Of a stretch of 64,000 nt of DNA, positions 1-11,052 are shown one piece after another. The number at the start of each line of letters is the position of its first letter. Position 1 is the first letter of the stretch. Location: the NCBI GenBank assembly GCA_023678885.1, contig CM043001.1:27595867-27659866 (forward strand). Reading direction: 5' to 3'. This DNA comes from Pogostemon cablin (lineage: Eukaryota > Streptophyta > Magnoliopsida > Lamiales > Lamiaceae). The notes beneath the pieces are model-generated. The model was not told the origin of the DNA and made no database searches. It saw nothing but the letters and a program-made list of their open reading frames with translations. The position numbers were made by a program, and so were the translations under genes.

Positions 1-86
1 TTAATTAGTTCAGCTCTACTGAAGTTTTAATTGCTGTACTAGCACTGAAATGGCAATTTCTAATACTCTCTCTTTTCATGAACCAG

Positions 87-1489
87 CTTGGTTTCATGTT
101 GTTAGCGCTGATATGGCAATTTGATTTTCCACCTTTTATGGTGCTTATAATTGCAATACTCAATGATGGTTAGCTCTTCAAACCTTCCTTTCAGTTAATC
201 AAGCATCTCTCTCCTTTCTTTTCACTTGCGATTTACGTGCAATTTTGTGATCAAGGTACCATCATGACCATATCAAAAGACAGAGTGAAACCATCTCCTC
301 TGCCAGACAGCTGGAAGCTCGGTGAAATTTTCGCAACTGGAATCATTCTTGGTGGTTACCTGGCTATGATGACTGTCATATTCTTTTGGGCAGCATATAA
401 AACAGATTTCTTTCCGGTAGCTTGTTTCTTCAAAAATTCAACTTTATAAATATATTTGGTTCCTTTGGAGCCTTTTGAATGCCATGAATCATTTTCTCCT
501 AAATGCAGAACAACTTAGACTTAAGTGACCCTATATACACACACACTTGCAAAACTTATAGTTCTTTAATTTGCCAGCGCGTATTTGGGGTGTCGACTCT
601 TGAGAAAACTGCCACTGATGACTTTAGAAAGCTTGCATCCGCAATATATCTGCAAGTGAGCACTATAAGTCAAGCTCTCATCTTTGTTACTAGATCTCGA
701 AGTTGGTCATATGTTGAACGTCCTGGATTGCTGCTTGTGGCGGCATTCGCCATTGCTCAATTGGTTAGTGATTTGCTTCTCCTCCCCCCATCTTAACATA
801 ACATGTGCTTGTCTATAGACTAAATCTTGGGCATCTACTGCATTCAGGTTGCTACATTGATTGCTGTCTACGCGAACTGGAGCTTCGCAGCTATTGAAGG
901 AATTGGGTGGGGTTGGGCAGGGGTGATCTGGCTTTACAACATAGTTTTCTACATCCCACTTGATATTATCAAGTTCTTCATCAGTTATGCTCATAGTGGC
1001 AGAGCTTGGGATCTTGTTCTCGAACGAAGGGTACATTTCTACATCGAATCTATACACACTTCAACACTTCACTCATGATTAGTCCCTTCTATAATGATGG
1101 TTCCCTCCCTTGCAGATTGCTTTCACTAGGCAAAAGGATTTTGGAAAAGAGCAACGCGAGCTCAAGTGGGCGCATGCACAAAGAACCCTTCATGGCCTGC
1201 AAGTCCCCGACACCAAACTGTTCAACGAAACTAACAATTTCTCCGAGCTTAATCAGTTGGCAGAGGAAGCAAAACGAAGAGCTGAAATTGCTAGGTAAGG
1301 ATGACTTGTCCTACTTTAGCATTCATTACTCAAATGTTCTACTGATTTCACTCCCTTCCTCACGTCGTCATTTGCTATCCTTGTCTACGCAGGTTGCGAG
1401 AACTGCACACGCTCAAAGGCCACGTTGAATCGGTTGTCAGGCTGAAGGGTCTCGACATTGATACTATTCAACAAGCGTACACAGTTTGA
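87..1489 (+). CDS. Plasma-membrane H+-ATPase, C-terminal part (5'-partial)
   Basis: C-terminal third of a P3A-type proton pump, which extrudes H+ from the cytosol using ATP. I read six exons: 87-168, 256-416, 578-763, 848-1030, 1116-1294, 1393-1489. All junctions are GT-AG and the frame stays open for 295 residues. Directly visible family segments are the hinge NDGTIMTISKDRV, the membrane stretches LAMMTVIFFW, LLLVAAFAIAQL and IVFYIPLDIIKFF, and a C-terminal regulatory domain ending DTIQQAYTV. The last three residues, YTV, are the known 14-3-3 docking site once the penultimate Thr is phosphorylated. Family members are about 950 aa, so roughly 650 residues lie upstream of the window. Exon 1 begins in frame after a cag acceptor; bases 1-86 read as intron. 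Nothing is broken in the visible part, so the gene is probably functional. The isoform cannot be assigned. Confidence 0.95.
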
Positions 1490-1740
1490 GACGAAAACAC
1501 AGCATTCAACTCACATTACGAGTGAACTGGACGAGTTTGGTATCAACTATGCTCCTATTTATGCACACTTAGAATTATTTCCAATTGTTTGACATTGCAA
1601 CATGCAGTCCATATTTGAGAGACATAATAATAATGATGTTAGAATTTAATGTTTATAATACATGTATCTTTGAAGACTACTCTTCACACTATCATTTTCT
1701 TTACATGTTGGCAATTGCCTTCTCGTGTACGAAACTAGTT

Positions 1741-2367
1741 ATTAATTCCAAATCAATCTATTCATCTGAATTTATTTGGGATTTTTTATTCCCCATCCAA
1801 ACACAATGTTTTTTATTCCCCATCCAAGCACAGCCCAAGAAATAATAGTTTGTAAATACATTTGAAGGAATAGTTGTCTAGAAATGAATATACTTGGGAT
1901 TTTTATTCCCCGTCCAAACACAACCCAAGAAATTATAGTTTGTAAATACTTTTGAAGGAATAGTTGTCTAGAAATTTCTAGGAAATACTACGTCTAGATA
2001 TTATTTAGGCAGCAAGAATGATCGTTTTTTTTATAGAATATTCTAGGAAATTTTCTCATTAGATGATCCACCGACTTAGGTATAGCTATAAATATTCTGA
2101 GCATTTATTAATAGGCAGCTTATAGTGAGTGTTGACTGGTGTTAGTCTACAGATTTATTTCTTGAGGGAATTAATATTATAAAATAAGATTTATTTGGAG
2201 GAAATTAATATTATAATAAAATATTTTATTCTCTAACTTTTCGTGATTGTGAAATTGTGTTTTTTATAATATTCTTGGAGATGTGAAATTTATTCATAGC
2301 ATTTTATTAAAAATTGGAGTTGAAATAGATAGATTTTTCTTTTGACAATATCGGTATGCTACTTTAC
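1741..2367. repeat. Dispersed ~650-bp repeat, copy 1
   Basis: This segment recurs in direct orientation at 7096-7782 with scattered substitutions and small indels. It holds an internal tandem repeat of about 95 bp, recognisable by 'ttattccccatccaaacaca' and 'tagtttgtaaatac'. It also holds a TATA-like 'gctataaatattctgagc' near 2083, the kind of core promoter seen in LTRs or transposons. Its ends show no TG...CA or target duplication that I can identify, so the element class is open. Confidence 0.75.
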
Positions 2368-2624
2368 CGTAAAGGAAAAAATTATGTGGCAAAAAATACA
2401 AGAGTACCTATAAACTAAAATGTATTAGTAATTGTGAAAAAGTTTCATATTCTTTAAAAAACAACACAAAATTTGTTCAGAAAAATCTATTATTTACTGT
2501 TAAACCTAAGTTTGCCTAGAAAACAAAAAACTAAAGTAAAGGACCGATTCATAAAAAAAACAAGAATATTGGGCTTAAAAATTAAAAGCCCACATCCAAA
2601 AGTACTAATTAATCCCAACAAACG

Positions 2625-2940
2625 AAATCTAGAGTACAAATAAATGGAAGTCATAAAATTCAACTCCTTCAAGATTTTCACAGTAATTCAAAATGCCCAG
2701 TAAAAGAAATTACAAAGTGTGAAGAAGAGGAGAGTGCTTCAAAATCAAAGCAGTGTAATGAGGATGAAGATGAGAAGAAAGAAATCTAGAGTACAAATTA
2801 AATGGAAGCCATAAAATTAACTCCTTCAACATTGCTTCTTATTCGTAGAAAAGAAGGGTGGAAATCAATGGACATAGTAATTCACATTGCTTCTTATTCG
2901 TAGAAAAGAAGGGTGGAAATCAATGGACATAGTAATTCAA
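2625..2940. repeat. Nested tandem duplications beside the small plastid-protein gene
   Basis: A block near 2690-2780 (aaaagaaattacaaagtgtg, then gagagtgcttcaaaatcaaa) repeats the 3' end and 3' flank of the gene ending at 2993 (copy at 2946-3025). A second block starting 'gaaatctagagtacaaat' occurs at about 2627 and 2782. A third unit of about 56 bp (attgcttcttattcgtagaa...) is duplicated head to tail at 2830-2885 and 2886-2940. The region is a stack of local duplications. Confidence 0.8.
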
Positions 2941-2992
2941 AATGCCTGTAAAAGAAATTACAAAGTGTGAAGACGAGGAGAGTGCTTCAAAA

Positions 2993-3451
2993 TCAAAGCA
3001 GTGTAATGAGGATGAAGATGAGAAGAGCAGCAACAATAGAATATTTGACAGCAGCTATTAATATAGCAACCGACGTCACAAACAGCTGCCATAAAACCTG
3101 GACACTTGCCCATGTCAGCAGCCCCGTTAACCCGACAGCGGCGATGTTGTCCGGGCCCCGATCCAGCAGTAAATCCACCCATTTGATGTTTAATTTTGCC
3201 GGTTCATTCTTCACCTCACCACCGTCGCCATTGCTGCCTTTTTCAGAGGGGAGGCCATTTTTTTTGTCGCCTCCGCCGTTTTGTGCGTTAATTCGGAATT
3301 TTTTTGGATGTGAAGAATGATGATGTTGAATGATAGTTGAGGGTGAGGGGAAATCTGTGTTCAGAAGGGGAAGAATTGGATTGAATCTTGAGGGGGAGAG
3401 TGGGGAAACGATTGGTGGGGGCAAATTCGGGGAAATTATAAACCCTAACAT
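2993..3451 (-). CDS. Small putative plastid-targeted membrane protein (152 aa, unnamed)
   Basis: Single-exon frame, ATG at 3451 and TGA at 2995-2993. The first 55 residues are rich in Ser, Pro, Asn and His with few acidic residues (MLGFIISPNLPPPIVSPLSP...), which looks like a chloroplast transit peptide. A Gly/Lys/Asn-rich linker follows. The C-terminal 65 residues start KWVDLLLDRGPDNIAAVGLTG and contain two hydrophobic stretches, GLLTWASVQVLWQLFVTSVAIL and SIVAALLIFILITLL, suggesting one or two membrane spans near the end. I believe similar short conserved plant proteins exist but cannot name the family with certainty, and no biochemical role can be inferred. A first ATG upstream of 3451 is excluded because the reading frame there begins with TTG. 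The 3' end is partly duplicated just downstream. Confidence 0.75.
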   Translation of the reverse strand: MLGFIISPNLPPPIVSPLSPSRFNPILPLLNTDFPSPSTIIQHHHSSHPKKFRINAQNGGGDKKNGLPSEKGSNGDGGEVKNEPAKLNIKWVDLLLDRGPDNIAAVGLTGLLTWASVQVLWQLFVTSVAILIAAVKYSIVAALLIFILITLL

Positions 3452-3510
3452 CTGGTTCAAGATTCTATGGCTTCCTGGAACTGGAAAAAATGCTTGGACC
3501 TTGTGCTCAC

Positions 3511-3655
3511 ATTATTGTACTGAGCATAAAAGTAAAAGAAAAAGATGAGCATTTGGAAAAAATAAAATAATTAGATTTTTTTAATTAAAAAAACATTATT
3601 GTACAAGCATAAACGAGAAAGATGAGCATTTGGAAAAATATAAAATAATTAACTA
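3511..3655. repeat. Short tandem duplication upstream of the small gene
   Basis: 'attattgtac...aagatgagcatttggaaaaa.taaaataatta' occurs at about 3513-3572 and again at 3595-3652. It lies within 200 bases of the start of the minus-strand gene and so may be part of its 5' flank. Confidence 0.7.
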
Positions 3656-3769
3656 CAACAGTCCTTTTGATCCGAAGTCAAACGCGCTAATGTGCGCTAT
3701 GCATTCTTATATTATACTTACGATTTTTATTTTAATTTATAGATACTATATTTATTTAAATAAAGGCTT

Positions 3770-5540
3770 AAATAATTATTTGCCTATTTTTGTAGCACTC
3801 ACGAGCAAGAATACTCGATCGTTGTAGTAGTATATCCCAAGAAAAATTATCAATCCACAAAGGAGCTATGTTCGGACTAACAATATATCGTGAGCTCATG
3901 TTCATGTTGTTTTTGTAAAGATGATCGGGGGTTTTGAGATTGATTTACCACTTAAGCACGTAGCAAGTAAATAAAAATAGCAAATAAGAGAAATTACAAG
4001 TGAAGATGAATAACAAGTAAAGAAAATGGGTGCTAAAGTTCAAGTATGGAAAACATGGGATTAGAAACATCCAAGCACACTCGATTCATATTATCATGCA
4101 AAAGGAATTCAACTATCATGCAAAAGGAATTCAACTCAATTGATGTAGACTAAGGGTGATCACGATTGTATCCTAAGCTCCCTTTCGGGTTACAAAGGTT
4201 GTTGATCCATTTTAGACTCCCAAAAGCACTTAAGATCAAAGCCCAACATTAACCCATTCCATCTAGGTACTAGTTAGATTAAACTCTCCCTTTTTGTGTA
4301 CTAAGGCCAACGAATTGATTGGTTCCCCTCATTGAATTCAAATATCATTTCGGTCAAACCCAAACTCAATGTCTATTCATGCCTTCCTAATACTATAGAT
4401 GGTCGTTTCCGTCTCACTCCAAGCAATACATACATGAACATCATGATAGCATTTAATCAACATAAATCAATTCATTGATCAACAATCCATTAAACCAATA
4501 ATCAATTATGAATAACAAACCATGCCATCACAACATCAAGACAATTAAACTCCATGAATAGAAATCAACATCAATTAAATCAAAAACTAATTTAATCCAC
4601 ATGATAATACAAATCTAATATGCTCTTCATGTTCCTAACCCCACTAGAGGGATTAGCCTAACATGATAAAGGTAACAAAACACATAAATGATTCATTACA
4701 AATATCCATAGTCTAAATCCAAAAGAAAATAAAAAGAGATGTGAATCTTCCCTAGCAATTTCTTGTAGAGAATCTTCAATACTCATGGATCTCCAACTCT
4801 AGCTCTTGATTTCTTGAGATCTCTCACACCCAATGGAAGGGATGAAGTTTTGATGGAGAATTAATGGAGATGATGGAGATGGATCAAGATGGATGAAGGT
4901 GGATGAAGATGATGGTGAAAAATGGAAGAAATGGTGTGTGATGTGTGTGTAGAGGATGAGAATTTCGGATCTCCTCTCAAATGTTGAATAAATGGGCATT
5001 TATACCCCTATGGAGGCTTCTAGAAGGATCTGAAAATTTCAACAGGATTTTACACGGCACGAGTCGTGCTTTGCAACACGGCCACAAGGTGGCCGTGTTG
5101 TGCCTTCTGATGCTGCCGCACGGCCTCTCCTTACAGGGCCGTGTTACGCAACACGGCTCGTGTACTGCAACACGGCTCGTGTGTTGTAACACGGGCACAG
5201 GGTGGTCGTGTTGGATCTTCTGATGTCGGCACACGACCACTTCTTACAGGGCTGTGTTCCGTACACGGCCCGTGTTGGTGCATGCCCCTGTTTTTCACAT
5301 TTTGTTTCGCCTCGTTCTCCTTCGTTTCAACTCCGAATTTAGATCCGCTTTTTCCTATGCCTTCCTTATCATATCTAGAATCCAATAAAAAGTGAAAATC
5401 ATAGGTTTAAGCTCATTCACATACATTTCAATAAAAACACAAACACAACCAAATAACACATAAAATACGGATAAAATAATACGAAAACACATATAAAAAG
5501 ACACTAAAATCTAGGTGAAAATAGCTCTAATCAATAATTC
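3770..5540. repeat. Non-coding retroelement-like repeat with GC-rich palindromic block
   Basis: No coding frame is credible over this 1.8 kb. The left part has wording I know from a common class of non-autonomous plant retroelement repeats: 'tcgatcgttgtagtagtatatcccaag', 'caatccacaaaggagc' and 'ttcggactaacaatat'. The right part ends 'acactaaaatctaggtgaaa' then 'atagctctaatca'. Between them, 5050-5275 is an abrupt GC-rich block of repeated 'acacggc/gccgtgt' words in AT-rich surroundings. Inside it, 5074-5085 (CAACACGGCCAC) and 5089-5100 (GTGGCCGTGTTG) form a perfect 12-bp inverted repeat with a 3-base loop. A unit of about 67 bp (5091-5156) is repeated at 5202-5268. The family name is not known to me. 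Confidence 0.6.
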
Positions 5541-6652
5541 ATTAAATATTTGTAAAATAAAAATGTATGAACTGGTACTCTTTCGTTAGATGTGACCTAA
5601 ATTATAAAACTAAACATTATCAAAGTATGAATAGTAATAAGTAAATAAAAGTATGGTTATTTATAATCTTCTAGAATCAACTTTAATTCAATGTTCAACA
5701 TCCTTTAAAAAATATATATTTTCAATATCAATAAATATGCTTGATCTATATTACAACTATATTTTACCTTTAATTAATCCGTTTTACATAGACATTGTAT
5801 TGCAAGTGACTTTGTCATATAATTATATGCACTTTTAAAATAATAAATTCGTATACAATACATAATGTTTGTATATATGTGTATTCTATTAAATTTATTT
5901 AGTAGTTGTATTCCAAATTATTATATATCACCATAAAAATTAAAATGCTTTGCATCTAATTATTTGCCATATATGGATTCAATATGTACATTTGATGGGC
6001 CACTCTGGGCCTAATCAATATAAAAGTTAATTCAATTTAGACTGTGATCTATGGGCCAAAAATTGGCCCACTTGTCAATCAGGTAGACAACGAAGTATGA
6101 TGTGTGTGATTTTAAGTAGACAATCAAATCTAAGTTAAGGACAATACATAAATTTGATTCCTAATATTTTAATTTTAAATTTTAACATCAAATTCTCTCT
6201 CTGGAAAATCTTAAAATTCAACTAATATTTTAATTTTAAATTTTAACATCAAATTCTCTCTCTCTGGAAATCTTAACATTCAATTTTATGGTTATGATGA
6301 CAAAAATATTTAAAGTTAGAATTTATTAGTCGGTATTAGTATTAACACATTATTGTGGTTGGGATTGATGAATATGCAAAGTAGACAGCTTGACTAGTAT
6401 TCGATTCCTTGTAATTGATTAGAGCTACATCTTTTTATCGATAAATTATGCATTTTAATAACATTAATTTTATAACAAAACATAATTTTAATTAACTCAA
6501 ATTAAGTTAGTCAGATAAGTTATTAGCAAAAAAATGTAAAAATAAATAAGAAGAATACATTATATTTATATATAGTAGTTCAGATTATTAATATTAACGC
6601 ATTAGGGATTAGAAATTAATTTATCATTTACTATTATTCCTATTTCATGGAA
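5541..6652. other. AT-rich intergenic stretch with one short tandem repeat
   Basis: No gene seen. A unit of about 64 bp ('ctaatattttaattttaaat', then 'tttaacatcaaattctctctc') is duplicated at about 6161-6224 and 6221-6290. The rest is low-complexity AT-rich DNA. Confidence 0.6.
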
Positions 6653-6973
6653 GGCAATTTATAGTGTGCAGCCGGGTGCACCTAAAGATAGGGTGTACCC
6701 ATATATAAATATAAACAATAAAATATACAATTAAGAGTAAAAATGTATACAATTTAATTATTAATTTTTTAAATAAAAAATTGTATATAATATTCAATAA
6801 AAAATTATACACATATGGATGTTAATTTTTTTAATGAAAACTTAATGTGAAAAAAGTATACAATTATTACAAAACATCTATACAAAATAGAATAATATAT
6901 ATATATAAAATAGAATAAAAAGGCATACACATATGAGTGCACCCTTGCACCCGGGTACATACAATATACACTC
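6653..6973 (-). mobile_element. Mutator-like MITE, copy A of a 'gtgcacccgggtgcac' family
   Basis: 321-bp element with GC-rich ends (GGCAATTTATAGTGTGCAGC on the left, acccgggtacat near the right end) around an AT-rich interior, with no coding capacity. It is flanked by TTCATGGAA (6644-6652) and TTCATGTAA (6974-6982), an 8/9 match consistent with the 9-bp target duplication typical of Mutator superfamily insertions. It is the reverse complement of copy B at 14077-14430. Confidence 0.75.
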
Positions 6974-7095
6974 TTCATGTAATATAAGTTAATTAATTTG
7001 AGGCTTTCTTTAAAGACGATCCTATATATATTTACTTGGTTGATATTCAATTTCAGCTGTTAGGGAAAAATGAATACGTAACAGAGAGGGAGTAC

Positions 7096-7782
7096 ATTAA
7101 TTCCAACTCAATCTATTCATCTAAATTTATTTGAGATTTTTTTATTACCCATCCAAACACAGAATTTATTTTGAAATTTTTATTCACCATCCAAACACAA
7201 CCCAAGAAATTATAGTTTGTAAATACTTTTGAAGGAATAGTTGCCTAGAAATGAATTTATTTGGGATTTTTATTCCCCATCCAAACACAACTCAAGAAAT
7301 TATAGTTTGTAAATACTTTTGAAGGAGTAGTTGTCTAGAAATTTCTAGGAAATACTACGATAGATAATCTAGATATTATTTAGGCAGCAAGAATGATTGT
7401 TTTTCCATAGAATATTCTATAGGGAATTCTCCCATTGGATGATCCACCGACTAGATTTAGCTATAAATACTTTGAGCATTTTATTCATAGGCAGCTTAAG
7501 TGAGCAAGATGAGATTAGTGAGTGTTGACTGGCGTTAGTGTAGAGATTTATTTGTTGAGGGAATTAATTTTATAAAATAAGATTATTTATTGAGGAAATT
7601 AATATTATAAAATATTTTATTCTTGAACTTTTCATGATTGTGAAATTGGGTTTCTTATAATATTCTTGGAGATGAAATTAAAGTGCAAATATGAAAAATT
7701 TATTATACATAGTCTTTTATTAAAAATTGGAGTTGAAATAGATAGATTTTTCTTTTGACAATATTGGTATGTTACTTTACTA
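7096..7782. repeat. Dispersed ~650-bp repeat, copy 2
   Basis: Second direct copy of the 1741-2367 segment, with the same internal tandem 'ccatccaaacacaa...tagtttgtaaatac' units and a TATA-like 'gctataaatactttgagc' near 7461. It ends about 20 bases before the stop codon region of transporter A, so it forms that gene's 3' flank. Confidence 0.75.
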
Positions 7783-7800
7783 TAGAAGTACAAGTTGATG

Positions 7801-10501
7801 TCAAGCAATATGCTGACCACCAAGTGACTTCTCCTCCAATTCTACTCCAGTATTGCTATTTCCACTCCCCTTATACCTATACCATCTGGCACACACAAGG
7901 AAATAGATAAAATTTACCGCACATAGAACTGCACTCAAGTAGTAAAAATAATCCAATCTCCCCTTGTTAAGATCCTCCGGTAGCCAGTTTCCGGACGGAC
8001 TCCCCTCGGTGGTGTGATGCACCAAAGATATCAACAAACTATACGTGTAGTTTGCAGCTGCACTCCCACAAAAGAAAAATGCCCCAGCCATACTCCTCAT
8101 GTTCTCTGGGAACTGCTTGTAGTAAAACTCGGTCTGGCCAATAGCATTGAAAGCCTCAGCCATTCCACCTAATGCTAGCTGTGGAACCAACCACATTGCT
8201 GACATTGGAGAAATGACTGGAGCCCCACTCGCCAAGGCTAATCCCCGTCTCCTTTCCTCAATGAAAGCTCCAACAAGGGACTCCAGTATAGTTATGAAAA
8301 TACCTATACCTAGTCTTTCAAGTAAAGTGATCCCGCTTTCGTTTCTTCGGATACGTCTCAAGAATGGAACTAAGAGACGGTCATAAAGTGGGACCCAGAC
8401 GGTAAGCCCTAGCATGGCGAAAACGACGTAAGATGCGGCTGGGATTTGAAACTTGGTGTTTCCTAGGTGACGGTCAGATTGGAGTGCTTGGAAAACTATG
8501 TATTGTTGCTGAACTCCTATGTGGTAGAAAATGGCCGTGAGGGAAATAGGGATTACTCTAAGAACACACTTTGTTTCCTCCACTTGTTGCATTGTGCAGA
8601 GACTCCATGGATTTGCTGCTGATCCATCTACTTCTATCTTGTCTTCTGGTGTTATAATTGCTGCTTTGTCCAAGAAACTGGAAACACAAAATCAGTACTA
8701 GAAAATTCAGCTCAAACTGATTTGAACCCTACCTACTGTAACTATGGTTTAAAGTATGGATTTAAAGTATGGATCCAAAAAACTGTAATCACACTATGAT
8801 TTAAATATGGTAATTCTTTATCCAAGAAACTGTAAACACAAAATCAATATTACAAGGTATGTTTTAAGAATGGTAATTCATGTTATAGTTGCTGCTTTAT
8901 CAAAAAAAACTGTAAACACACTGTCAATATTAGAAGAAACTTTCCACCTACTTTAATTAGTATGGTAATTTATGTAATTCATGTCATTTCACTGTGTTTT
9001 GATCATTCCAAAACTATGAATGTATTTACTCTCATCTCTCACATATGAATTAAGTTTTAATCTTGATCAACAAAGTTGGACTTCTAGGCTTCTGATCATG
9101 AATAAACCTAACTAACCTTGATCAACAAAGTTGGACTTTTAGGCTTTTGATCATGTATAAATCTGACTATTTCAACTGACATTTCGATTTTATCATTGTC
9201 CAAATGTTTCACTTCAATCAATTTTCTTATGAAATAGTCAAAAGCATTACTGCACTGAAAATCAATGTCCAATTATTGGCAATGCATTGGCTCAATCTCT
9301 AGTTCAATACTCAAGCCAAGATTAATTAAACAAACATGAACAGCTAGCTCAAACCAAACATCCAAAAAGTTTAGATTCTTACCAGAACTGATCAGTGTAA
9401 TCCAGCCTGGCATTGATAGACTTAGGCGGTGTATAATTAAACAGGCTGAGCCACGGCTGCTCCGGCAGCTTCAGCCGCCTCTTCTTGGCGGCAACCACCA
9501 TCACTTGAACCAGGCTAGTGATGGGGCTCCCCTCTGGCCTCACCTTCACGTACATTTTCGCGGCGACGAAGTAGAGCAAACACGACACGAACATGAAAAT
9601 TGTAGGGATAGCAAGGCCGATCGACCAGCTAACGTTGGACTGGATGTACACCACCAAAGTCAGGGAAACAACTTGAGCAAAAGTGATGGTAAAATAGTAC
9701 CAATTGAAGAAACTGTCGATGCCCCTTTTTCCAGATTCGACGTTAGGATTGAACTGATCCACTCCGAAGGCCAAGTTACATGGCCTGATCCCTCCAGCTC
9801 CTATGATCATCAACCCGAACCCGAATATGAGGAATGCCATCTGACCCGCATCCGCTTGGATGCATTTCTGACCCGGATTACAGTGTGGTGGGTGCAGATT
9901 CTTGAATGCTGCTGTTAGTGTGATCGCCAGCAGTCCCTTTTTTCCATAAAAATCAAATCTTTATCATCCAATCAATCAAAATGAATTGAAATAGTTATAT
10001 ATACATTTGTATGTGTGTATATATCTATACGTACGAGTAATGAGGCGATGGAAGCATATCCGAGAGTTTTGAATCGACCAAAATAGGTATCACTGAGATA
10101 AGCTCCAACTAAAGTTGCAATATTGGTAGTACCATTGAAGACATTAAGAAGCGTGGTTGCAGAAATGCGACTCATGTTGAAAACCACAGTTAAATAAATC
10201 TGCAGATTGGATAAAGTGCCAATAGCTCCAAGCTTCTCGAAAGTTTCATTACCTTTTCATAATTGCAACAAAATACGAGATTAAACTACAAATTCAAGAA
10301 ATTGATTCAAGAAATTCATCTGGGGTGTGTTTAAATCTCACCTATAATGTAGGGCATGACTTTGATTCCTCTGTAATTGATCACCTCTTCATCATTTGTG
10401 CTTTCTTTCTCCATTCTATCATACACACTTTCTTTTTCTGCAGTTTCTTTATCGTTTTTCTCCATTCTCTCACACACACTCATGCTCTCATTTTTCTCCA
10501 T
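7801..10501 (-). CDS. NPF2-type nitrate/peptide-family transporter A
   Basis: Proton-coupled major-facilitator (NRT1/PTR family) transporter of 602 aa, a normal length. Exons read on the minus strand are 10501-10342, 10252-10035, 9936-9383 and 8677-7801, all GT-AG. Visible family marks are the ExxEK proton-coupling motif (GNETFEKLG) in the first membrane helix, the PTR signature GAGGIRPCNLAFGVDQFNP, FFNWYYFT, and LDKAAIITPEDK after the central loop. Similarity in my memory is greatest to NPF2.9-NPF2.11 and related genes, known for glucosinolate, nitrate or iridoid movement; the substrate here is unknown. The N-terminus repeats a 'MEK' motif (MEKNESMSVCERMEKNDKE). The start at 10501 is the first in-frame ATG of the exon. 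The residue spanning intron 3 is Cys (QF-C-FLDKAA) where paralogue B has Arg. The 5' flank is tandemly duplicated upstream. Confidence 0.92.
8655..8935 (-). repeat. Degenerate duplicates of the exon-4 acceptor inside intron 3 of transporter A
   Basis: The sequence at the true acceptor (gttataattgctgctttgtc, then caagaaactggaaacac, 8651-8687) recurs in degenerate form at about 8883-8920 (gttatagttgctgctttatc, then aaaaaaaactgtaaacac). A shorter copy lies at about 8818-8850 (tatccaagaaactgtaaacac). On the minus strand each copy presents a pyrimidine-rich tract and a 'cag' before a 'DKAA'-like coding tail, so they look like decoy 3' splice sites. Confidence 0.6.
9057..9168. repeat. Two-copy ~56-bp tandem repeat in intron 3 of transporter A
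   Basis: 'cttgatcaacaaagttggac' followed by 'ttctaggcttctgatcatg' at about 9061 recurs at 9117 with three or four substitutions. It is intronic and its effect on splicing is unknown. Confidence 0.75.
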
Positions 10502-10862
10502 TTTCCAAGAAAAAAGTTCACCAGAAATGAGAAAACAAGATTGACTACTCTGGCAAATGATAGTGGAATTATGTTAGTTCTAAAATTCACCTACTAGTCA
10601 ATCATAAGAGTTTAAAATTTTAAAGAGAGACGCTTTAAACTAGTATTAATAGTCAACCCATTATCATTTTATATTGAAAAAATGTTGAACTCAGTTGACA
10701 GAAGAAGAAGACAAATTCACCCAATATCATCTTACAATAGTGTCCATATACATCAGTTTCTGTTTAAATTTCAGGATTTAATGATTCTTAGATCCCTTCC
10801 CATAATCTTTGCTAATCAAATTAACTGCACCCTATTTTTCTGTTTTCTAAAGAAAATATATA

Positions 10863-11052
10863 CCCTTCGTCCCGTGGTAAGAGTCCCATTTGTTTTTGGG
10901 CACGTGGATTTAGGAGTATTATTATTTAATGTGTAGTGGGTAGTTGTATTAGTAGGTGTGTGGGCCCCATATTTTAATTGTATTAGTGGGTATGGGTGAG
11001 TCACATATGTCAAAAAAAAAATGGATCATTTGAATGGAACAATCAAAATGGT
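10863..11052. mobile_element. Stowaway-like MITE, truncated
   Basis: Starts TA-CCCTTCGTCCC and has the internal words of its family (ttttgggcacgtggatt, tgtagtgggtagttgtatta), but the right terminal repeat (gggacgaagggag) is missing where it runs into 'aaaatttgccgcc'. Absent from the matching position of duplication unit 2. Confidence 0.7.

Noticed and set aside
237..263. Upstream extension (QFCDQG) of the H+-ATPase exon
   Set aside because: It precedes the AAG acceptor at 253-255 and begins with GTG. The family sequence NDG/TIMTISK requires splicing from 168 to 256.
4977..5395. Overlapping frames on both strands in the acacgg block
   Set aside because: They exist because of repeated palindromes lacking stops; frames on both strands look alike.
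1741..7782. Calling the two ~650-bp repeats an LTR pair
   Set aside because: Ends are not TG...CA, no primer-binding site or polypurine tract is evident, and no gag or pol lies between them.
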